Positions 10,117 to 20,236 of a DNA stretch of 64,000 nucleotides are shown in pieces (the stretch's first letter is position 1; every line of letters starts with the position of its first letter). The position numbers and the translations under genes were made by a program. Source of the DNA: Bradyrhizobium sp. CCBAU 53421 (GTDB taxonomy: Bacteria; Pseudomonadota; Alphaproteobacteria; Rhizobiales; Xanthobacteraceae); assembly GCF_015291625.1 (NCBI RefSeq), contig NZ_CP030047.1, forward strand, positions 4,898,001 through 4,962,000, in the 5' to 3' direction. A model generated the notes under the pieces. The model ran no database searches, had not been told where the DNA came from, and saw only the letters and a program-made list of their open reading frames with translations.

Positions 10117-11229
10117 TTACTCGCGCTCGAATGCCAGCTTCCTGGAGCGCTTGTGACGCTCCAGGGCGTGGCCGATCAGGACATCCATCAGCTCGGATTG
10201 CGGCAGGCCGCTGGCCTCCCAAAGCCGCGGATACATGCTGATGTTGGTGAAGCCGGGCAGGGTGTTCGCCTCGTTCACGAACGCCTGCTCGCCGTGCAGG
10301 AAGAAGTCGATCCGCGCCATGCCCTCGCAGCCGAGCACGCCGAACGTCTTGATCGCGAGCTCCCTGATGGTGTCGGCGACGGCAGGCGGGACGTCGGCGG
10401 GCACCTGAAGCAGCGCGCCGTCCGCATCGAGATACTTCGCGTCGTACGAGTAGAAGCCGTGCTTGTCGGAGGGAACGATCTCGCCGAGCTGGGAGGCGCG
10501 GACGCGGCCTACGGCATCCTCGAGCACGGAGCATTCGACCTCCCGGATCGGCGCGACGCAGCGCTCGATCAGGATCTTGCTGTCGAAGCGGAACGCCAGT
10601 CTGCAGCCGGCCTCGAACTCCGCGGCGGTGCGCGCCTTCGAGACGCCGACCGATGATCCCATGTTGGCGGGCTTGACGAAGACCTCCTGCGAGCCGAGTG
10701 CGCTCACCGCATCGTCATAGCCGATGGGAGCCGCGGCCGACATCGCGACAAACGGGACGATCGGTAATCCCGCCTCGCGCATGAGGCGCTTGGCGATGTC
10801 CTTGTCCATTCCGGCCGCCGAGCCCATCACGCGCGACCCGACATAGGCGACATCGGACAATTCCAGCGCACCCTGTACAGTGCCATCCTCGCCGTTCGGG
10901 CCATGCAGGACCGGGAAGACGACGTCGAACGCCGGCAATTCCGCCGGCCCCGCCGCTCCCTGCAGCACCACGACGCGGCCCTGTCCGCCCGGCAGCAGAG
11001 CGAGCTGCGGCGCCTGGTCCGGAATGGTCAGCGCGCCGCTCCCGGTGCCGGCGCCGTTTCCCGCATCGGTGACCATCCAGCGGCCATCGCGGGTGATGCC
11101 GATCGCGGTGGCGTCATAGCGATCCGGATCGAGCGAGCGAAGCACATTGGCGGCCGACGCCCGCGAGACGTCGTGCTCGGCCGATCGCCCGCCAAACAGG
11201 ATCGCGACCCGGATCTTGCGCTCTGCCAT
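10117..11229 (-). CDS. ddl: D-alanine--D-alanine ligase family protein
   Basis: An ATP-grasp ligase that joins two D-alanines for the peptidoglycan stem peptide. Its 370 residues start with the family N-terminus VAILFGGRSAEHDVSRASA. Other landmarks are FPVLHGPNGEDGTVQG, FVKPANMGSSVGVSK (ATP-binding), MARIDFFLHG and NEANTLPGFTNISMYPRL (Mg and D-Ala site). An inserted loop around residues 55-95 is longer than in typical Ddl. The gene is outside any dcw cluster, so it may be a second ligase copy. It converges with the dehydrogenase gene. Confidence 0.92.
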   Translation of the reverse strand: MAERKIRVAILFGGRSAEHDVSRASAANVLRSLDPDRYDATAIGITRDGRWMVTDAGNGAGTGSGALTIPDQAPQLALLPGGQGRVVVLQGAAGPAELPAFDVVFPVLHGPNGEDGTVQGALELSDVAYVGSRVMGSAAGMDKDIAKRLMREAGLPIVPFVAMSAAAPIGYDDAVSALGSQEVFVKPANMGSSVGVSKARTAAEFEAGCRLAFRFDSKILIERCVAPIREVECSVLEDAVGRVRASQLGEIVPSDKHGFYSYDAKYLDADGALLQVPADVPPAVADTIRELAIKTFGVLGCEGMARIDFFLHGEQAFVNEANTLPGFTNISMYPRLWEASGLPQSELMDVLIGHALERHKRSRKLAFERE

Positions 11230-11511
11230 AGGCTGCTCTTCGGTTGGCCCGGTGCTGCGTTGAATGCGACAGTATGTTTCGAGGAACGTGTCGACAATTT
11301 GCCGCCGGTTGCGCCGCCCGCAGCTTTCGGGCGGAATCGCGTTCTCTGGCGGCGAACGGACGGCACTTGAGCGGCGCAGTTTATGGCCGTTGGTACAAAA
11401 TTCGCGAACGCTGCGTTTCCGGAATTGGACGATCCATGCACTTGCATCTTTCTCGGTGTGCCGGTAGGTGAAGTGCAGCAGTCAAACGCGCAACCCGAGG
11501 GGAATTCTGCA

Positions 11512-12063
11512 ATGGCCTATAACATCGTCACCATCGTCGGCAGCATCCGCAAGCAGAGCTTTTCGCTCAAGATCGCCAATGCGCTGGCCAAGCTCGCGCC
11601 GGCCTCTCTGAAGCTCGATGTGACGACCCTTGAGGGCATTTCCTTCTTCAACCAGGATCTGGAGGCCGCGCCTCCGGCGGACTGGCTGGCGTTCCGCGAG
11701 AAGCTGCAGAAGTCGAACGGCGTGCTGTTCGTGACCCCCGAATACAACCGTTCGATCCCGGGTGTGCTGAAGAACGCGATCGACGTCGCCTCGCGGCCTT
11801 ACGGCAAGAGCTCGTTCATCGGCAAGCCGGTCGGCATCATCTCCAACTCGCCGGGCCCGCTCGGCGGCGTCAGCGCGGCGAAGCACCTGCAGAACATCCT
11901 GCCGGGCATTTCCGGCCCGATCCTCGGTCAGCCGGAAACCTATCTCAACGGCATCGGCGACGCCTTCAACGACAACGGCGAACTGACCAAGGAGTCGCTC
12001 AAGACGGTGTTGCAGCAGTACCTCGACGCCTTCGCGGCTTTCGTCGCGAAGCAGAACGGCTGA
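11512..12063 (+). CDS. NADPH-dependent FMN reductase family protein
   Basis: A 183-residue flavodoxin-like protein. GSIRKQSFSLKIANAL near the N-terminus is the FMN phosphate loop, and TPEYNRSIPGVLKNAID is the hallmark of the NADPH-dependent FMN or azo/quinone reductase family. The start at 11512 follows CGAGGGG nine bases upstream and gives the expected family N-terminus; longer starts add unrelated sequence. The protein is likely a cytoplasmic tetramer that reduces quinones, chromate or flavins. The gene is monocistronic and is followed by an intergenic repeat. Confidence 0.9.
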   Translation: MAYNIVTIVGSIRKQSFSLKIANALAKLAPASLKLDVTTLEGISFFNQDLEAAPPADWLAFREKLQKSNGVLFVTPEYNRSIPGVLKNAIDVASRPYGKSSFIGKPVGIISNSPGPLGGVSAAKHLQNILPGISGPILGQPETYLNGIGDAFNDNGELTKESLKTVLQQYLDAFAAFVAKQNG

Positions 12064-12066
12064 CAA

Positions 12067-12130
12067 CATGATCCGGAAGAGTGCGCAGCGGTTTTCCGAA
12101 CAAGATCACGATCAAATAAGAGCGTTTTAG
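12067..12130. repeat. Dispersed rhizobial intergenic repeat (GATCCGGAA...GTTTTCCGAA type)
   Basis: ATGATCCGGAAGAGTGCGCA and the following CGGTTTTCCGAACAAGATCA form an imperfect palindrome (ATCCGGAA/TTCCGAA). It matches a short repeat that I remember from many intergenic sites in Bradyrhizobium and other rhizobia. It ends just before ftsB. Confidence 0.6.
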
Positions 12131-12165
12131 CTTTCCATTAACCCCATGGCCGCATCTTCGCGGCC

Positions 12166-12483
12166 ATGGTTTCCCGCACGCGCCTCAAATCGATTCTGAC
12201 CGGGCTCGCCCTCTACACGCTGGCGGCGCTGATGGTCGGCTATTTCGGCGTCAACGCCTATACCGGCAAATACGGTCTGAACGCGCGGCAGGAACTCGAC
12301 CAGGAAATCATCGCGCTGACCTCGGAGCTGGCGCGGCTGAAGAAGGAGCGGGCCGAGGGCGAGCAGCGGGTGTCGCTGCTGCGGTCGGATCGGGTCGATC
12401 CCGACATGCTGGACGAGCGTGCGCGCTTCCAGCTCGACTACGTCAACCCGCGCGATCTCGTTCGGATCAACAAGGCGAACTGA
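12166..12483 (+). CDS. ftsB: FtsB/DivIC-family septum formation initiator
   Basis: A 105-residue bitopic protein with a cytoplasmic N-terminus, one TM segment at about residues 10-30, and a periplasmic coiled coil (ELDQEIIALTSELARLKKER). It ends in the DivIC-type motif DPDMLDERARFQLDYV, which contacts FtsL in the FtsQLB divisome complex. Alphaproteobacterial ftsB is commonly found between eno and pdhA, as here. The start follows a repeat element and has no strong ribosome site. Confidence 0.88.
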   Translation: MVSRTRLKSILTGLALYTLAALMVGYFGVNAYTGKYGLNARQELDQEIIALTSELARLKKERAEGEQRVSLLRSDRVDPDMLDERARFQLDYVNPRDLVRINKAN

Positions 12484-12489
12484 CGTCGG

Positions 12490-12527
12490 CAGTTATTTTA
12501 GGACAGCTGCATGTCCGAAAATAACTG
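12490..12527. terminator. 38-bp near-perfect inverted repeat between ftsB and pdhA
   Basis: CAGTTATTTTAGGACA (12490-12505) faces TGTCCGAAAATAACTG (12512-12527), with a single mismatch and a 6-base loop. It lies seven bases after the ftsB stop. It may be the ftsB terminator, although no T-run follows. The AT-rich symmetric arms would also suit a protein-binding palindrome upstream of the pdh operon. Confidence 0.6.
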
Positions 12528-12586
12528 GTGCCTGTTCTTCAAATTTCAAAATTGATTGATCCGTATCACAAAAATGTCGCGCCGCG

Positions 12587-12604
12587 TTGCAGTGCGGCAT
12601 AGCA
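12587..12604. promoter_or_regulatory. Possible PhaR-like TTGCAGTGCGGCA motif upstream of pdhA
   Basis: TTGCAGTGCGGCATAGCA lies about 100 bases before the pdhA start. It resembles the TGC-rich sites bound by PhaR/AniA-type regulators of polyhydroxybutyrate metabolism. Only the resemblance is seen; the rest is inference. Confidence 0.25.
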
Positions 12605-12690
12605 AAATTCCATCGGGCGAACGCAATCCTTCCAAGGCGATTTGAGTTGGGTTAGAGAGGGTTCTCCGACTTCTCTCACCCGGAATTGCC

Positions 12691-13710
12691 ATGGCCACAC
12701 CCAAGAAAACCGCCGCAAAGGAATCAGGGCAGGAGAAGGCTGGCTCTCCACCCGAATTCTCCAGGGAGCAGGAGCTCAAGGCGCTGCGCGACATGCTCCT
12801 GATCCGGCGCTTCGAGGAGAAGGCCGGTCAGCTCTACGGCATGGGTGCGATCGGCGGCTTCTGCCATCTCTATATCGGCCAGGAAGCTGTCGTGGTCGGC
12901 ATGCAGATGGCGTTGAAGCCGGGCGACGAGGTCATAACGGGCTACCGCGACCACGGCCACATGCTGGCGTGCGACATGGAAGCCAGGGGTGTGATGGCGG
13001 AGTTGACCGGACGTCGCGGCGGCTATTCCCGCGGCAAGGGCGGCTCCATGCACATGTTCAGCAAGGAGAAGCATTTCTACGGCGGTCACGGAATCGTGGG
13101 CGCGCAGGTGTCGCTCGGCACCGGCCTTGCGTTCGCCAACCGCTATCGCGGCAATGATAACGTCAGCGTGACCTATTTCGGCGACGGCGCGGCCAACCAG
13201 GGCCAGGTCTACGAAAGCTTCAACATGGCGGAGTTGTGGAAGCTGCCGGTGATCTACGTGATCGAGAACAATCGCTATGCGATGGGCACCGCGGTGTCGC
13301 GCGCCTCGGCGCAGCAGGACTTCTCCAAGCGCGGCGACTCCTTCAACATTCCCGGCAAGCAGGTCGACGGCATGGACGTGCGCGCGGTCAAGGCCGCGGC
13401 CGATGAGGCCACCGCATGGTGCCGGGGCGGCAACGGTCCGATCATCCTGGAGATGCAGACCTACCGTTACCGCGGCCATTCGATGTCCGATCCGGCGAAG
13501 TACCGCACGCGCGAGGAGGTCGAGAAGGTTCGTCACGACCAGGACCCGATCGAGCAGGTGCGCAACCGCTTGCTGGCATCAGGCGTGAGCGAGCAGGACT
13601 TGAAGGCGATCGACGCCGAGGTGCGCGAGATCGTCAACGAAGCCGCCGATTTCGCGCAGCACGATCCGGAGCCGGATCCGTCCGAGCTCTACACCGACAT
13701 CTACCGCTGA
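12691..13710 (+). CDS. pdhA: Pyruvate dehydrogenase E1 component, alpha subunit
   Basis: E1 alpha and beta together decarboxylate pyruvate with thiamine diphosphate and acetylate the E2 lipoyl group. The 339-residue product shows the TPP-binding motif GDGAANQGQVYESFNMAEL ending in IENN, plus YRDHGHMLA, GGKGGSMHMF and the phosphorylation-loop-like YRYRGHSMSDPAKYRT typical of E1 alpha. The N-terminal 25 residues (KKTAAKESGQEKAG) are a charged linker. It is the first gene of a tight operon: pdhA, pdhB, DUF5076, pdhC, two small ORFs and lpdA. Confidence 0.97.
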   Translation: MATPKKTAAKESGQEKAGSPPEFSREQELKALRDMLLIRRFEEKAGQLYGMGAIGGFCHLYIGQEAVVVGMQMALKPGDEVITGYRDHGHMLACDMEARGVMAELTGRRGGYSRGKGGSMHMFSKEKHFYGGHGIVGAQVSLGTGLAFANRYRGNDNVSVTYFGDGAANQGQVYESFNMAELWKLPVIYVIENNRYAMGTAVSRASAQQDFSKRGDSFNIPGKQVDGMDVRAVKAAADEATAWCRGGNGPIILEMQTYRYRGHSMSDPAKYRTREEVEKVRHDQDPIEQVRNRLLASGVSEQDLKAIDAEVREIVNEAADFAQHDPEPDPSELYTDIYR

Positions 13711-13755
13711 CCCCACCCGCGCAGAAGAATCTCAAGACCGATTTCGGGAGCTGAT

Positions 13756-15150
13756 ATGCCCATTCAAGTGCTGATGCCTGCGCTGTCGCCCACCATGGAG
13801 AAGGGCAACCTCGCCAAATGGCTGAAAAAGGAAGGCGAGACCATCAAGTCCGGTGACGTCATCGCCGAGATCGAGACCGACAAGGCGACGATGGAGGTCG
13901 AGGCGACCGACGAGGGCACGCTCGGCAAGATCCTGATTCCGGAAGGCACCGCCGACGTCGCGGTGAACACGCCGATTGCCACCATCCTGGCCGACGGCGA
14001 AAGCGCCGCCGACCTCGCCAAGGCGCCTGCCGCTCCCGCGCCGCAGCCGAAGGCCGCGGAGGCTCCCGCTGCGGAAGCCAAAGCGGAAGCGCCGCAGCCC
14101 GCGGCGAAGGCGCCGGCCGCGCCGGTCAGCGAAGCGTTGCCCGACCCGGAAATTCCGGCGGGCACCGAAATGGTCACCCAGACCATTCGCGAGGCGTTGC
14201 GCGATGCGATGGCCGAGGAGATGCGGCGCGACGGCGACGTCTTCATCATGGGCGAGGAGGTTGCCGAGTATCAGGGCGCCTACAAGGTGACGCAGGGCCT
14301 GTTGCAGGAGTTCGGCGCCCGGCGCGTGATCGACACGCCGATCACCGAGCACGGTTTTGCGGGCGTCGGCGTCGGCGCGGCGATGGCGGGGTTGAAGCCG
14401 ATCGTCGAGTTCATGACCTGGAATTTCGCGATGCAGGCGATCGACCAGATCATCAACTCCGCGGCCAAGACGCTGTACATGTCCGGCGGCCAGATGGGAT
14501 GCTCGATCGTGTTCCGCGGCCCGAACGGCGCTGCCGCGCGCGTCGCCGCCCAGCACAGCCAGGACTACGCGGCGTGGTACTCGCAGATCCCCGGCCTCAA
14601 GGTGATCGCGCCGTACTCGGCCGCCGACTACAAGGGCCTGCTCAAGTCTGCGATCCGCGATCCCAATCCGGTGGTCTTCCTCGAGAACGAGATGCTGTAC
14701 GGCCACACCGGCGAGGTGCCGAAGCTGCCCGATTTCGTGATCCCGATCGGCAAGGCGCGGATTGCCCGCGCCGGCAAGGACGTCACTATCGTCTCCTGGG
14801 CGATGGGCATGTCCTATGCGCTGAAGGCCGCCGATGAACTCGCCAAGGAAGGCATCGAGGCGGAGGTGATCGATCTGCGCACCATCCGTCCGATGGACAC
14901 CGAGACGATCATCAATTCGGTGAAGAAGACCGGCCGCGCGGTCACGGTGGAGGAGGGCTGGCAGCAGAGCGGCGTCGGCTCCGAGGTCGCCGCGCGCATC
15001 ATGGAGCACGGCTTCGACTATCTCGATGCGCCGGTCGCGCGCGTGTCGGGCAAGGACGTGCCGATGCCCTATGCCGCGAACCTGGAAAAGCTCGCTCTGC
15101 CCTCCGTCGCCGAGGTGGTCGCGGCCGCCAAGGCCGTGTCTTACCGGTAA
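13756..15150 (+). CDS. pdhB: Pyruvate dehydrogenase E1 component, beta subunit, with lipoyl domain
   Basis: A 464-residue protein. Residues 1-78 are a lipoyl domain (lipoyl lysine K43 in [12 protein letters not shown]). An Ala/Pro/Glu linker of about 60 residues follows, then the E1 beta transketolase fold ([47 protein letters not shown]). A lipoyl domain on E1 beta is a known alphaproteobacterial trait. The domain is almost identical to that of PdhC encoded 1.7 kb downstream. GGGAG precedes the ATG. Confidence 0.97.
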   Translation: MPIQVLMPALSPTMEKGNLAKWLKKEGETIKSGDVIAEIETDKATMEVEATDEGTLGKILIPEGTADVAVNTPIATILADGESAADLAKAPAAPAPQPKAAEAPAAEAKAEAPQPAAKAPAAPVSEALPDPEIPAGTEMVTQTIREALRDAMAEEMRRDGDVFIMGEEVAEYQGAYKVTQGLLQEFGARRVIDTPITEHGFAGVGVGAAMAGLKPIVEFMTWNFAMQAIDQIINSAAKTLYMSGGQMGCSIVFRGPNGAAARVAAQHSQDYAAWYSQIPGLKVIAPYSAADYKGLLKSAIRDPNPVVFLENEMLYGHTGEVPKLPDFVIPIGKARIARAGKDVTIVSWAMGMSYALKAADELAKEGIEAEVIDLRTIRPMDTETIINSVKKTGRAVTVEEGWQQSGVGSEVAARIMEHGFDYLDAPVARVSGKDVPMPYAANLEKLALPSVAEVVAAAKAVSYR

Positions 15151-15155
15151 CGCCG

Positions 15156-15461
15156 ATGGCCGGTCCCAAGGAGCAGCCGCTGCCGCCTGACGTGATGGGC
15201 CGCGACGACGCCATCGAGGTGCTGCGTGCCTTCGTCGTCGACGGCGGCCTGTCGATCGCGTTCCAGCGCGCCTTCGAGGAGCCGGACATGTGGGGGCTGA
15301 TGCTCGTCGACATCGCCCGCCACGCTGCGCGCGCCTATTCGCGCGAGAGCGAATACACCGAAGACGAGGCGCTCGCGCGCATCGTCGAGATGTTCGAAGC
15401 CGAAATCGCCCGGCCGACCGACATGGGCCAAACCAAACCGCGGTCGCAACAAGGTCACTGA
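15156..15461 (+). CDS. DUF5076 domain-containing protein
   Basis: A 101-residue soluble acidic protein ([40 protein letters not shown]) that I recognise as the DUF5076 family commonly inserted between pdhB and pdhC in Bradyrhizobium relatives. It starts five bases after pdhB stops and ends two bases before pdhC starts, so it is co-translated with the complex. The position suggests an accessory role in PDH assembly or regulation, but no function is known to me. Confidence 0.8.
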   Translation: MAGPKEQPLPPDVMGRDDAIEVLRAFVVDGGLSIAFQRAFEEPDMWGLMLVDIARHAARAYSRESEYTEDEALARIVEMFEAEIARPTDMGQTKPRSQQGH

Positions 15462-15463
15462 CA

Positions 15464-16834
15464 ATGCCGATCAATATTCTCATGCCCGCGCTGTCGCCGA
15501 CGATGGAAAAGGGCAATCTCGCCAAGTGGCTCAAGAAAGAGGGCGACAAGGTCAAATCCGGCGACGTGATCGCGGAGATCGAAACCGACAAGGCGACGAT
15601 GGAAGTCGAGGCGGTCGATGAAGGCACGATCGCCAAGATCCTGGTGCCCGAAGGCACCCAGGACGTGCCGGTCAACGACGTCATCGCGGTCATGGCCGGC
15701 GACGGCGAGGATGTGAAGGCGGCAGCGAGCGCCGGAGCCGGCGCTGCGCCGGCCGCCAAGCCCGCCGAGGCCCCGAAGCCCGCCCCCCAGGCCGCGCCTG
15801 CCGCGGCGCCAGCACCGGCCGCTGCTCCCGCAGCGCAGCCGGCCGCAGCAGCGCCCGCCGCCGCGCCGCAGGCTGCTGCACCGGCCGCACAGGCCAATGG
15901 CCACGCCCGCGTGTTCTCCTCGCCGCTGGCGCGCCGGCTGGCAAAGGAAGCCGGCATCGATCTCGCCCGCATCACCGGCACCGGTCCGCATGGCCGGGTC
16001 ATCGCGCGCGACGTCGACGACGCCAAGTCCGGCAAGGGCCTGAAGGCGCCTGCTGCCGCGCCCGCCGCCGCGGGTCCCAGCGTCGCGCCGTCGATGTCCG
16101 ACAAGCAGATCCTGGCGCTGTTCGAGCCGGGCTCCTACGAGGTCGTGCCGCATGACGGCATGCGCCGCACCATCGCGCAGCGTCTCACCGCCTCGGTGCA
16201 GAACGTCCCGCATTTCTACCTCACGATCGACTGCGATATCGGCAAGCTGCTCGCCGCGCGCGAGGAGATCAACGCGGCTGCGCCGAAGGACAAGGAGAAG
16301 AAGCCGCTCTACAAGATCTCGGTCAACGACTTCGTCATCAAGGCGATGGCGGTCGCGCTGCAGAAGATCCCGAACTGCAACGTCAGCTGGACCGAAGGCG
16401 GCATGCTCAAGCACAAGCATTCCGACGTCGGCGTCGCGGTGGCGATGCCGGGCGGACTGATCACGCCGATCATCCGCAAGGCCGAGACCAAGACGCTGTC
16501 GACCATCTCCAACGAGATGAAGGATTTTGCCGCCCGCGCCCGCGCCCGCAAGCTGAAGCCGGAAGAATACCAGGGTGGCACCACGGCGGTCTCCAACCTC
16601 GGCATGTACGGCATCAATCACTTCACCGCCGTGATCAACCCGCCGCATGCCTCGATCCTCGCGGTCGGCACCTCGGAAGAGCGTCCGGTGGTGCGTGGCG
16701 GCAAGATCGAGATCGCGCACATGATGAGCGTGACCCTGTCGTGTGATCATCGGGCGATCGACGGTGCGCTCGGTGCCGAGCTGATCGGCGCCTTCAAGCA
16801 GCTGATCGAAAACCCCGTGATGATGATGGTGTGA
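15464..16834 (+). CDS. pdhC: Dihydrolipoamide acetyltransferase (PDH E2)
   Basis: E2 is the core of the pyruvate dehydrogenase complex and transfers the acetyl group from lipoamide to CoA. In its 456 residues: a lipoyl domain with K43, a roughly 65-residue Ala/Pro linker, a peripheral-subunit-binding domain ([18 protein letters not shown]), a second linker, and the catalytic domain from about residue 225 with the [12 protein letters not shown] active-site motif. Only one lipoyl domain is present; PdhB carries another. A longer reading frame upstream is ruled out because it overlaps DUF5076. Confidence 0.97.
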   Translation: MPINILMPALSPTMEKGNLAKWLKKEGDKVKSGDVIAEIETDKATMEVEAVDEGTIAKILVPEGTQDVPVNDVIAVMAGDGEDVKAAASAGAGAAPAAKPAEAPKPAPQAAPAAAPAPAAAPAAQPAAAAPAAAPQAAAPAAQANGHARVFSSPLARRLAKEAGIDLARITGTGPHGRVIARDVDDAKSGKGLKAPAAAPAAAGPSVAPSMSDKQILALFEPGSYEVVPHDGMRRTIAQRLTASVQNVPHFYLTIDCDIGKLLAAREEINAAAPKDKEKKPLYKISVNDFVIKAMAVALQKIPNCNVSWTEGGMLKHKHSDVGVAVAMPGGLITPIIRKAETKTLSTISNEMKDFAARARARKLKPEEYQGGTTAVSNLGMYGINHFTAVINPPHASILAVGTSEERPVVRGGKIEIAHMMSVTLSCDHRAIDGALGAELIGAFKQLIENPVMMMV

Positions 16835-16846
16835 CGGGCATCCGCC

Positions 16847-17023
16847 ATGTACGCGATCTACGGTCCGTACGTCCTGCTCGTCGCCCTCGTCGTCGCGTTG
16901 CTGGTCGCGGTCAACCGCGACCTGATTTCAACGATCCAGTTCAGGATCATGATGATCGGCGCCGCCGTGCTGGCGCTGGCCTGGTCCATCTTCCTCGGTG
17001 CGGTATGGCAGGAGTACCGATAG
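16847..17023 (+). CDS. Tiny two-TM membrane protein in the pdh operon
   Basis: A 58-residue protein: MYAIYGPYVLLVALVVALLV forms the first membrane helix, and RIMMIGAAVLALAWSIFLG the second. It starts 12 bases after the pdhC stop. Its TAG stop is directly followed by the ATG of the next small gene, so the two are translationally coupled. The function is unknown. Placement inside the pdh operon, before lpdA, suggests only co-expression. Confidence 0.6.
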   Translation: MYAIYGPYVLLVALVVALLVAVNRDLISTIQFRIMMIGAAVLALAWSIFLGAVWQEYR

Positions 17024-17266
17024 ATGGCCGGCACGGTTCGCACGCGCTGGCCCTGGATTTCGTTGCTGATATCGGCCGCTCTGGTGTGCAATCCGGTCGG
17101 GTTCGATTTTCTGCATTCCGCGTTCTTCGCCGGCGAACAGCTGGCGCGGAATATCGCCCAGCCGATCGTGCTGACGGCCCTGGCCATCATGGCCCTGGTG
17201 ATCGGGCTCGAATGGCTGGTCAGGTCCTTGATCGCAAGAAGCCGCGCCCGCGGCGTCACACGTTGA
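17024..17266 (+). CDS. Tiny two-TM membrane protein in the pdh operon
   Basis: An 80-residue protein with two hydrophobic helices (WPWISLLISAALVCNPVGF and IVLTALAIMALVIGLEWLV) and a basic tail (RSLIARSRARGVTR). Its ATG abuts the previous stop codon (TAGATG), and lpdA begins 17 bases later. I do not recognise a family. The close coupling to pdhC and lpdA indicates a real gene. Confidence 0.65.
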   Translation: MAGTVRTRWPWISLLISAALVCNPVGFDFLHSAFFAGEQLARNIAQPIVLTALAIMALVIGLEWLVRSLIARSRARGVTR

Positions 17267-17283
17267 GTTGAACGGGAGCCGCT

Positions 17284-18705
17284 ATGGCCGACACATCCTT
17301 TGACGTCATCATCATCGGCTCCGGCCCCGGCGGCTACGTGACCGCGATCCGCGCCGCGCAGCTCGGCTTCAAGACCGCGATCGTCGAGAAATCCTACCTC
17401 GGCGGCATCTGCCTGAACTGGGGTTGCATCCCGACCAAGGCGCTGCTGCGTTCCGCCGAGATCTACCACTACATGCAGCACGCCAAGGATTACGGGCTGT
17501 CGGCCGACAACGTCTCGTTCGATCCGAAGGCGGTGGTGCAGCGCTCGCGCGGGGTCTCGAAGCGGCTCAACGATGGCGTCGGCTTCCTGATGAAGAAGAA
17601 CAAGGTCACGGTGATCTGGGGCGATGCCACGATCGACGCGCCCGGCAAGATCACGGTGAAGAAGTCGGCGGTCGAGGCGCCGAAGGGCGCGAGCGGCGAG
17701 GGCACCTACCAGGCCAAGCACATCATCGTCGCGACCGGCGCGCGGCCGCGCGTGCTGCCCGGGCTCGAGCCCGACAAGAAGCTGATCTGGACCTATTTCG
17801 AGGCGATGGTGCCGGAGCGGATGCCGAAATCGCTGCTGGTGGTCGGCTCGGGCGCGATCGGCATCGAGTTCGCCTCGTTCTTCCACACCATGGGCTCGGA
17901 CGTCACCGTGGTCGAGGTGCTGCCGCAGATCTTGCCGGTCGAGGACGCCGAGATCGCCGGCCTTGCGCGCAAGCGGTTCGAGAAGATGGGCATCAAGATC
18001 ATGTCCTCGACCAAGGTGACAAAACTCGAAAAGAAGGCCGACAGCGTGGTCGCGACCATCGACGACGGCAAGGGCCAGCCGCAGGCGAAGGAGTTCGAGC
18101 GGGTGATCTCGGCGGTCGGCGTGGTCGGCAACATCGAGAATCTCGGGCTGGAGAAGCTCGGGGTCAAGACCGACCGCGGCTGCATCGTGATCGACGGTCT
18201 CGGCAAGACCAATGTCCCCGGCATCTACGCGATCGGCGACGTCGCGGGCCCGCCGATGCTCGCGCACAAGGCCGAGCATGAGGGCGTGATTTGCATCGAG
18301 GCGATCAAGGGCCTGCATCCGCACCCGATGGACAAGCTGATGATCCCGGGCTGCACCTATTGCAACCCGCAGGTCGCCTCCGTCGGCCTCACCGAAGCCA
18401 AGGCCAAGGAAGGCGGCCGCGAGATCCGCGTCGGCCGCTTCCCGTTCGTCGGCAACGGCAAGGCGATCGCGCTCGGCGAAGACCAGGGCCTCGTCAAGGT
18501 GGTGTTCGACAAGAAGACCGGGCAACTGCTCGGCGCCCACATGATCGGCGCCGAGGTCACCGAGCTGATCCAGGGCTATGTCGTGGCGATGAATCTGGAG
18601 ACCACGGAAGAGGAACTGATGCACACCGTGTTCCCGCATCCGACCTTGTCGGAGATGATGAAGGAAGCGGTGCTCGACGCCTACGGGCGCGTGCTGAATA
18701 TCTAG
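17284..18705 (+). CDS. lpdA: Dihydrolipoamide dehydrogenase (E3)
   Basis: E3 reoxidises dihydrolipoamide and passes electrons to NAD+ via FAD. In 473 residues: the FAD-binding IIGSGPGGYVTAIRAAQLGF, the redox-active disulfide C43/C48 in GGICLNWGCIPTKALL, the NAD-binding VVGSGAIGIEFASFF, the FAD motif IYAIGDVAGPPMLAHKAEHE, and the dimer-interface His/Glu pair in HTVFPHPTLSEMMKEAV. It is the last gene of the pdh operon and may also serve other dehydrogenase complexes. GGGAG lies before the ATG. Confidence 0.97.
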   Translation: MADTSFDVIIIGSGPGGYVTAIRAAQLGFKTAIVEKSYLGGICLNWGCIPTKALLRSAEIYHYMQHAKDYGLSADNVSFDPKAVVQRSRGVSKRLNDGVGFLMKKNKVTVIWGDATIDAPGKITVKKSAVEAPKGASGEGTYQAKHIIVATGARPRVLPGLEPDKKLIWTYFEAMVPERMPKSLLVVGSGAIGIEFASFFHTMGSDVTVVEVLPQILPVEDAEIAGLARKRFEKMGIKIMSSTKVTKLEKKADSVVATIDDGKGQPQAKEFERVISAVGVVGNIENLGLEKLGVKTDRGCIVIDGLGKTNVPGIYAIGDVAGPPMLAHKAEHEGVICIEAIKGLHPHPMDKLMIPGCTYCNPQVASVGLTEAKAKEGGREIRVGRFPFVGNGKAIALGEDQGLVKVVFDKKTGQLLGAHMIGAEVTELIQGYVVAMNLETTEEELMHTVFPHPTLSEMMKEAVLDAYGRVLNI

Positions 18706-18714
18706 TCTCAGCTC

Positions 18715-18825
18715 CGTCATCCTGAGGAGCGCGGAGCGCGTCTCGAAGGATGCACGGCCCGGATCGTGCAGCGGGGCTCGTCGCCCTTCGAGGCGGCCGC
18801 TTCGCAGCCTCCTCAGGGCGACGGG
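18715..18825. repeat. Dispersed palindromic intergenic repeat (CCTGAGGAGCGCGGAGCGCG type)
   Basis: CGTCATCCTGAGGAGCGCGG with TCTCGAAGGATG on the left mirrors CGCCCTTCGAGGCGGCCGCT and TCGCAGCCTCCTCAGGGCGACG on the right. I recognise this as one of the commonest short palindromic repeats in Bradyrhizobium-type genomes. It fills the gap between lpdA and the threonine synthase gene and may act as a transcript end. Confidence 0.7.
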
Positions 18826-18869
18826 TTAGACAGCGAAGAATTCACAAAGAACAAGAAAGATCAGAGCCA

Positions 18870-20111
<1,242 letters not shown>

Positions 20112-20123
20112 CGCTTCTACTGC

Positions 20124-20212
20124 GTCGTCATTGCGAGCGTAGCGAAGCAATCCATCGGACCGCCTGCGCTGAAGCATGGATTGCTTCGTCGCTTCGCTCC
20201 TCGCAATGACGG
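20124..20212. repeat. Dispersed palindromic repeat (CGTCATTGCGAGCG...CGCAATGACG)
   Basis: CGTCATTGCGAGCGTAGCGA with AGCAATCCAT faces ATGGATTGCTTCGTCGCTTC with GCTCCTCGCAATGACG. These are long inverted arms around a short centre. It is a repeat that I recognise from many alphaproteobacterial genomes. It lies between the threonine synthase and the Bug-type receptor genes. Confidence 0.75.
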
Positions 20213-20236
20213 CCAGAAATCTTTGGAGAGGTGGGA

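Noticed and set aside
13732..16104. 790-codon minus-strand open frame across pdhB and pdhC
   Set aside because: Antisense to two certain genes, low complexity, no start signal; an effect of high G+C codon bias.
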